Assembly: GCA_903830015.1 (NCBI GenBank)
Contig: CAIKSH010000080.1
Coordinates: 1-6,549, forward strand
Reading direction: 5' to 3'
DNA: 6,549 bases
Source: an uncultured Solirubrobacterales bacterium
GTDB taxonomy: Bacteria; Actinomycetota; Thermoleophilia; Solirubrobacterales; Solirubrobacteraceae
The notes beneath the pieces are model-generated. The model worked only from the letters and a program-made list of their open reading frames with translations. It ran no database searches and had not been told where the DNA came from. Below are positions 6,348-6,549 of this stretch, in pieces. Position numbers and translations under genes: made by a program. Positions within the stretch are counted from its first letter, which is position 1. Each line of letters opens with the position of its first letter.

Positions 6348-6549
6348 TCGGGTCGCGGGCCGTCTATGCGGTCGACCAGGAGCCAGGCCGAAGGCAGCAC
6401 TACCGCCCCGACCGCCGCCTTGATCAGCCCACCAACGATGAAGATCGTAAAGCCGTTGTGGACGACCCAGCCCCAGTCCTCGCCGGTGGCGAGCTGTAGG
6501 CCGACGAGGCCGAAGGCGAAGATGATCAGCTGGCCGACGACGAAGCCCA
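6344..6549 (-). CDS. bioY: biotin transporter BioY (C-terminal 67 aa, runs off the window)
   Basis: Reading leftward from 6547 the frame gives GFVVGQLIIFAFGLVGLQL, a membrane helix, then a polar turn (TGEDWGWVVHNG), then FIVGGLIKAAVGAVVLPSAWLLVDRI, a second helix, and stops with TGA at 6346-6344. The pattern GF...Q.I, a short WLA-like loop, then a glycine plus (I/L)KAA...LLP.AW is the closing part of BioY, the substrate-binding S component of the biotin ECF-type transporter in the cytoplasmic membrane. Usual BioY proteins are about 180-200 residues, so about two thirds lies outside the window. No biotin-operon site can be judged because the promoter is off the edge. Another S component is the main alternative. 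Confidence 0.77.
   Translation of the reverse strand, partial: GFVVGQLIIFAFGLVGLQLATGEDWGWVVHNGFTIFIVGGLIKAAVGAVVLPSAWLLVDRIDGPRPD

Noticed and set aside
1..6549. Possibility of a defence, mobile or other accessory system
   Set aside because: No integrase, transposase, direct-repeat boundary, tRNA, toxin-antitoxin pair or CRISPR repeat is visible. All six genes belong to ordinary metabolic or transport families with uniform high-GC coding.

Overview
The window is very GC-rich DNA with dense, compact coding, little AT-rich intergenic sequence and actinobacterial-type proteins: a wax ester synthase/diacylglycerol acyltransferase, an SCP2-like protein and a BioY-type biotin transporter. It looks like chromosomal DNA of a high-GC actinomycete-like bacterium. 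A deep-branching group such as Thermoleophilia is possible, but that is inference. I see no mobile element, CRISPR array, tRNA or rRNA.

Layout from left to right. (1) The N-terminal 130 residues of an SCP2-like lipid-binding protein run leftward off the window (391 to 1, minus). (2) After a 104-bp divergent gap comes a plus-strand aldehyde dehydrogenase of the gamma-aminobutyraldehyde dehydrogenase type (496-1926). (3) It converges on a minus-strand two-gene operon, and the two stop codons overlap. In transcription order the operon is a LACTB2-like metallo-beta-lactamase-fold hydrolase (4852-4073) followed by a molybdopterin oxidoreductase (4073-1923), joined by a TGATG overlap. (4) A 56-bp divergent gap containing a perfect ACAGGCC-N5-GGCCTGT palindrome separates the hydrolase from a plus-strand WS/DGAT acyltransferase (4909-6321). 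(5) The WS/DGAT converges on the C-terminal end of a bioY-like gene (minus, stop at 6344-6346). A 12-bp-stem hairpin there contains the stop codons of both genes.

The genes point to general carbon and lipid metabolism: aldehyde oxidation, acyl transfer to alcohols or diacylglycerol, lipid binding and biotin uptake. The only pair clearly built to be expressed together is the hydrolase and the molybdoenzyme, and their joint substrate is unknown. No gene lies outside recognisable families, so I do not claim a new system. The points most worth a second look are regulatory and architectural: the palindrome in the divergent gap, the symmetric terminator holding both stop codons, the overlapping convergent stops, the TAGGTT-like hexamers before gene starts, and the unassigned metal ligand of the molybdoenzyme. 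No stretch over about 300 bases lacks a gene; the longest gap is 104 bases.
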